Part shown: piece by piece, positions 23,197 to 25,913 of the stretch
Numbering within the stretch: the first letter of the stretch is position 1
How the letters are laid out: the number at the start of each line of letters is the position of its first letter
NCBI GenBank assembly: GCA_937892735.1
Contig: CALBGL010000042.1
Span: 1-25,913, forward strand
Source of the DNA: an uncultured Clostridia bacterium
GTDB taxonomy: Bacteria > Bacillota > Clostridia > Lachnospirales > Bianqueaceae
Length of the DNA: 25,913 nt
Direction: 5' to 3'
Position numbers and translations under genes: made by a program
Notes under the pieces: model-generated
What the model was told of the DNA's origin: nothing
Databases searched by the model: none
The model's input: only the letters and a program-made list of their open reading frames with translations

Positions 23197-24817
23197 ACAG
23201 GAATTTATGGATATTCTTCGCACTCGTTTAAGCAATGTCAATCCGATATGGCGGGATGAAGTTCTCGCCGATTTAGAAGAACATTTTCAGGAGGCACAAA
23301 CTGCCGGTATTTCGGATGAGGAGATCATCTCCCATCTGGGAGATCCCATGGAATTGGCGCAGCAATTTTATGAAGAAGCAGCCTTGTCGAATCAGATCTT
23401 GACCGACACAACTGCTCATACGGCAAAATCCGGTATCCTGGGGCGCCGCAGCGCTGAAAAAGGAGCTCGTATCATACGTAACGCCGAGGAAGAAGCGGAC
23501 GCTGCCACGACCTCCGAACCCTCACAGGCTGTGGATGAAACCACGTCTTCCGCAAAAGAAAAGTCATCGGATGCTTTTTCATCGGATGCCGCTTCTTCCA
23601 GCGAAGGAGCACCCAAACATCGTTCTCAGCGTACCTCCCGTCCCCATGGACAATTTACATTTACCATGGATCTCGGCAAAGAAATCAGCCGTACCATTCA
23701 AGACGCCATTGACAGCGTGAACCTGTCCAAGACCATGCAGGATGTATACGACGGCATCTCTTCCGTCTTTCAGTCTATGGATGGTTCTTCCCGAAACCGC
23801 ACTTTTACGTTTGGCCTTGGCAAAAAACCCAAACGTTCTTCTCAAGATCTAATCTTTACGACCGCTGAACCCATCGAGAAGATTTACGCGCAGGTGCAGG
23901 GAGCAGATATCATGCTAGATGCCTGTTCCGATCTCGAAACCACCATTCGATACGATGATTCCTTGTCCGATCTGCAGATTCAATGTGAGAATGGAATACT
24001 TTCCATCGAACAGTCCCCTGAGCATGCCTATCAGCGAGGACACAGCGCTGCTATCCGAATCAGTTTGCCTGAAAAATTTTGTCCCAGTTTTGAAATGGAT
24101 AGCAAACTGGGAGATATTGAAATCAAATATCCGCATGCGGATCAGGTGAATATCAAAAGCCGTACCGGTAATATTCAATTTCTTGTCTCTCAGTGCAATG
24201 GCTGCCTATCCCTTTCCTCTTTGGAAGAAATCTTAGTCCGTGCTCAATATGTCCAAGGGGATGTATATCTTCATTCTGTTAACGGAGATATCTCCGCTTC
24301 TTTGGAAGACATCGCTGGGCATTCGGAAATCAAAGATGTATCCGGTGATATTTCTCTGCGTTTAGGCAGTGTCAATGGTCCTGTAAAAGTCAACTGTGCT
24401 TCGGGAGATATCGAATTAAAGGCAACTCAGTGCAACAATGATGTGGTACTTTATACCGTCAATGGAGATATGGAGCTCCATATAGATTCTATTCTCGGCA
24501 ATACTTCCTTCCGTCTGACGAATGGGGATCTGCAGGCCGATATAAATCAGTGTGAAAATTTGCTGGCAAAAGCAATTTCTGGTGATTTGGAACTGAATCT
24601 AACCGATCCATTAGGAGATCTCGAACTTTCCACCACAAATGGCGATATCCAACTGACACTTCCCGCCCCCGCACGTTTTGCGCTGGATGTGAATTCTCGT
24701 TCCGGTGATGTCGAAACTAATTTAGAGAAATTTGAAAACTTCACAGTAGGACCTCAGCTTCTGAAAGTCTCCTCTATCTCCGGCGATATTCGAATGGATT
24801 TTGAAGATATGCCTTAA
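23189..24817 (+). CDS. HAAS (DUF1700) and DUF4097 beta-repeat protein
   Basis: A 542-residue protein. Residues 1-65 (MNKQEFMDILRTRLSNVNPIWRDEVLADLEEHF, SDEEIISHLGDPMELAQQFY) form the HAAS/DUF1700 helical domain. Residues 75-160 are a low-complexity linker rich in Ala, Ser, Glu and Thr. About 215-540 is DUF4097, a beta-solenoid-like repeat whose turns carry [S/N]GD[I/L/V/M]: VNGDIS, VSGDIS, ASGDIE, VNGDME, TNGDLQ, ISGDLE, TNGDIQ, RSGDVE, ISGDIR. No membrane segment or signal peptide is visible, although HAAS domains are often joined to membrane helices. I chose the ATG at 23189, preceded by AAAGGA, not the longer frame starting at 23144 inside padR. Function unknown. Confidence 0.85.
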   Translation: MNKQEFMDILRTRLSNVNPIWRDEVLADLEEHFQEAQTAGISDEEIISHLGDPMELAQQFYEEAALSNQILTDTTAHTAKSGILGRRSAEKGARIIRNAEEEADAATTSEPSQAVDETTSSAKEKSSDAFSSDAASSSEGAPKHRSQRTSRPHGQFTFTMDLGKEISRTIQDAIDSVNLSKTMQDVYDGISSVFQSMDGSSRNRTFTFGLGKKPKRSSQDLIFTTAEPIEKIYAQVQGADIMLDACSDLETTIRYDDSLSDLQIQCENGILSIEQSPEHAYQRGHSAAIRISLPEKFCPSFEMDSKLGDIEIKYPHADQVNIKSRTGNIQFLVSQCNGCLSLSSLEEILVRAQYVQGDVYLHSVNGDISASLEDIAGHSEIKDVSGDISLRLGSVNGPVKVNCASGDIELKATQCNNDVVLYTVNGDMELHIDSILGNTSFRLTNGDLQADINQCENLLAKAISGDLELNLTDPLGDLELSTTNGDIQLTLPAPARFALDVNSRSGDVETNLEKFENFTVGPQLLKVSSISGDIRMDFEDMP

Positions 24818-24821
24818 GTAT

Positions 24822-24860
24822 AAAAAGGCCGAGCGCTCGTAAGGAACGCTCGGCTTTTTT
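24822..24860. terminator. Bidirectional terminator
   Basis: GCCGAGCG (24828-24835) pairs with CGCTCGGC (24847-24854), with AAAAA before and TTTTTT after the stem. It closes both the plus-strand padR operon and the minus-strand RpiB-family gene. Confidence 0.9.
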
Positions 24861-24873
24861 CATCCAATTCAGC

Positions 24874-25512
24874 TTATGCCAACAGCTCTTTTACAGCCGC
24901 AGCCATCTTTTCGCACTTGCAGTTTGCGAAGAAATACTCCTGGAACTTAGCGCCAGCAACAGCGCCCTTAGCCAGCTCCTGATCCAGATTCTTCAGGATC
25001 GTAGCCATATCCACATGGGTAACTTCCTTAACCTGATCCAAGATTTTCTTATTACGCTGCTCTGGAACCACTCTTTCCGGCGGATATCCTCCACCACCCG
25101 GTGCGCAGAACAGCTTCTCGAAGATATACTGCAGATTCAGCTCGCCACCCCAGCCAAAGTTCTCAGCAAAGGGAATCGCCACGCAATTTCCATCGTTTAC
25201 CTGGCTGAACAGGTAAGCATCCAGCGGAGACTCAATATGTCCGCACAGAACTTTCGGAAAAGAATTGCAGGCCAGCATAGCGCCCTCACCCGTACCACAA
25301 CCGGTGATCACATAATCAGCAGCACCGGAATTCAACAGAATACCTGCCAGAATACCACACTGCACATATGTCAGCTGTTCCTTATCCTCCGCAGAATACA
25401 TGCCATAGTTGAACACCTCGTGTCCCATGGGCTCCACGACCTTCTTCAGGGTGCTGACAATCAGCTCATTCTTTGCAGCCTGGCTGTTTTCATTAATGAC
25501 AGCAATTTTCAT
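24874..25512 (-). CDS. RpiB/LacA/LacB family sugar-phosphate isomerase-like protein
   Basis: A 212-residue member of the RpiB/LacAB family. MKIAVINENSQAAKNELIVSTLK and the ADYVITGCGTGEGAMLACNSFP block (66-86) match the fold. Cys72 in GCGTGEG occupies the position of the catalytic cysteine, and HIESPLDAYLFSQVNDGNCVAIPF replaces the usual CHDxxxAxxxRxHNxANV block. It is about 60 residues longer than typical RpiB (about 150), with a C-terminal extension including YPPERVVPEQRNKKIL. A ribose-5-phosphate isomerase role is therefore not safe; sugar substrate unknown. I chose the ATG at 25512, with AAAGGAGAGG upstream; the frame is open to 25662 without support. Single gene with its own promoter. Confidence 0.85.
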   Translation of the reverse strand: MKIAVINENSQAAKNELIVSTLKKVVEPMGHEVFNYGMYSAEDKEQLTYVQCGILAGILLNSGAADYVITGCGTGEGAMLACNSFPKVLCGHIESPLDAYLFSQVNDGNCVAIPFAENFGWGGELNLQYIFEKLFCAPGGGGYPPERVVPEQRNKKILDQVKEVTHVDMATILKNLDQELAKGAVAGAKFQEYFFANCKCEKMAAAVKELLA

Positions 25513-25585
25513 TGGAAACCTCTCCTTTAACTTGATATTTGATCGAACAGGCATGAGCCTGTCCCATCTTTCTCGATTCAAAACT

Positions 25586-25614
25586 ATTATACCATGCTTC
25601 TGGCTTTGGAGCAA
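25586..25614 (-). promoter_or_regulatory. Sigma-A promoter of the RpiB-family gene
   Basis: On the minus strand TTGCTC (25614-25609) and TATAAT (25591-25586) are 17 bases apart, leaving a leader of about 65 bases. Confidence 0.7.
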
Positions 25615-25709
25615 CAAAATTTCTCTGGATTCTTTCTCCAAATTCACTTTTCTAATTATCACCCCACAAAAGAATCTTTTTTACAATATCCGTCCCCGCA
25701 TATTCCATC

Positions 25710-25738
25710 TTTACATTTTGTATTTTCCGTGATATCAT
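25710..25738 (+). promoter_or_regulatory. Promoter of the right-edge gene
   Basis: TTTACA (25710-25715) and TATCAT (25733-25738) are 17 bases apart, 24 bases before the ATG of the truncated gene. Confidence 0.65.
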
Positions 25739-25762
25739 AAGACATACGAAGGGGGCGATCCT

Positions 25763-25913
25763 ATGTCTAAACTCATATCTCACATTGCACATATCATTTC
25801 TTCGCTTTATCACACTCTGCTCGAACTTCATGCCATTCCCGACTTCTGTATCTCCCGCAAGAAGAATAAGAAAACGGGAAAGGTGTATTTATACAAGCAG
25901 GAATCCACTCGGA
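25763..25913 (+). CDS. Unidentified gene, N-terminal 50 codons only (runs off the window)
   Basis: An open frame starting with ATG at 25763, with a GGGGGCG stretch 5 bases upstream and a good promoter. The visible residues begin MSKLISHIAHIISSLYHTLL and continue through CISRKKNKKTGKVYLYKQESTR to the window edge. The basic KxxKKTGKVYLYKxESxR stretch is reminiscent of the N-terminus of some transposases (IS1634-like), where a similar beta strand precedes the catalytic part. Fifty residues are too few to call it. No terminal inverted repeat is recognisable in the upstream 100 bases. Confidence 0.5.
   Translation, partial: MSKLISHIAHIISSLYHTLLELHAIPDFCISRKKNKKTGKVYLYKQESTR

Noticed and set aside
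1..25913. CRISPR array, prophage or complete insertion sequence
   Set aside because: No regularly spaced direct repeats, phage structural genes, transposase with terminal repeats or integrase were seen; the tandem hairpins at 8434-8608 are only two copies.

Overview
The window looks like a chromosomal segment of a spore-forming Clostridia, most likely Lachnospiraceae. The evidence is a spoIVA gene, a sepF/ylmH/lspA/rluD division-envelope cluster, PadR and HAAS-domain regulators, a CxxxPxC-type lipoprotein, AGGAGG-type ribosome binding sites and consensus sigma-A promoters. No species assignment is possible from the sequence alone. There is no CRISPR array, prophage or complete insertion sequence.

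Layout. (1) 1-908: 5' part of a GH3 beta-glycosidase gene (minus strand, cut by the window edge), preceded by a tRNA-Val(GAC) with its own promoter and terminator. (2) 1094-8388, all minus: a long co-directional cluster transcribed in the order HlyD-like membrane protein, TPR lipoprotein, PLP-binding YggS, SepF, YlmH, LspA, RluD, sirtuin, GNAT acetyltransferase, with overlapping or nearly abutting genes. (3) 8389-8721: a 333-bp gap holding two tandem copies of a two-hairpin element. (4) 8722-10203: spoIVA. (5) 10282-13851: galactarate catabolism, with garD diverging from garR and a DapA-family gene, separated by an intergenic region with a consensus promoter and a perfect 13-bp inverted repeat. 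(6) 13852-18071, minus: an overlapping four-gene operon encoding a two-subunit CydDC-like ABC exporter, a YgbA-like cysteine-rich protein and a YbaN/DUF454 membrane protein, under a perfect promoter with a 32-bp perfect palindrome. (7) 18121-19114: a GH88/105-like hydrolase. (8) 19126-21204: a DUF4130/TIGR03915-like protein and its radical-SAM partner (TIGR03916-like), with a LexA-like box over the promoter and a C-terminal QLSLF sequence matching the sliding-clamp binding motif. (9) 21261-22547: a lipoprotein whose terminator hairpin overlaps its own stop codon. (10) 22634-24860: PadR regulator and a HAAS(DUF1700)-DUF4097 protein. (11) 24874-25614: RpiB/LacA/LacB-family protein. (12) 25710-end: a promoter and the first 50 codons of an unidentified gene.

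The observations I consider most worth following are the radical-SAM/DUF4130 pair with clamp motif and SOS-like box, the palindrome-controlled exporter/YgbA/YbaN operon, and the tandem bipartite hairpins between spoIVA and the HlyD-like gene. Galactarate would be dehydrated by GarD, cleaved (I infer) by the DapA-family enzyme to pyruvate and tartronate semialdehyde, and the latter reduced by GarR.
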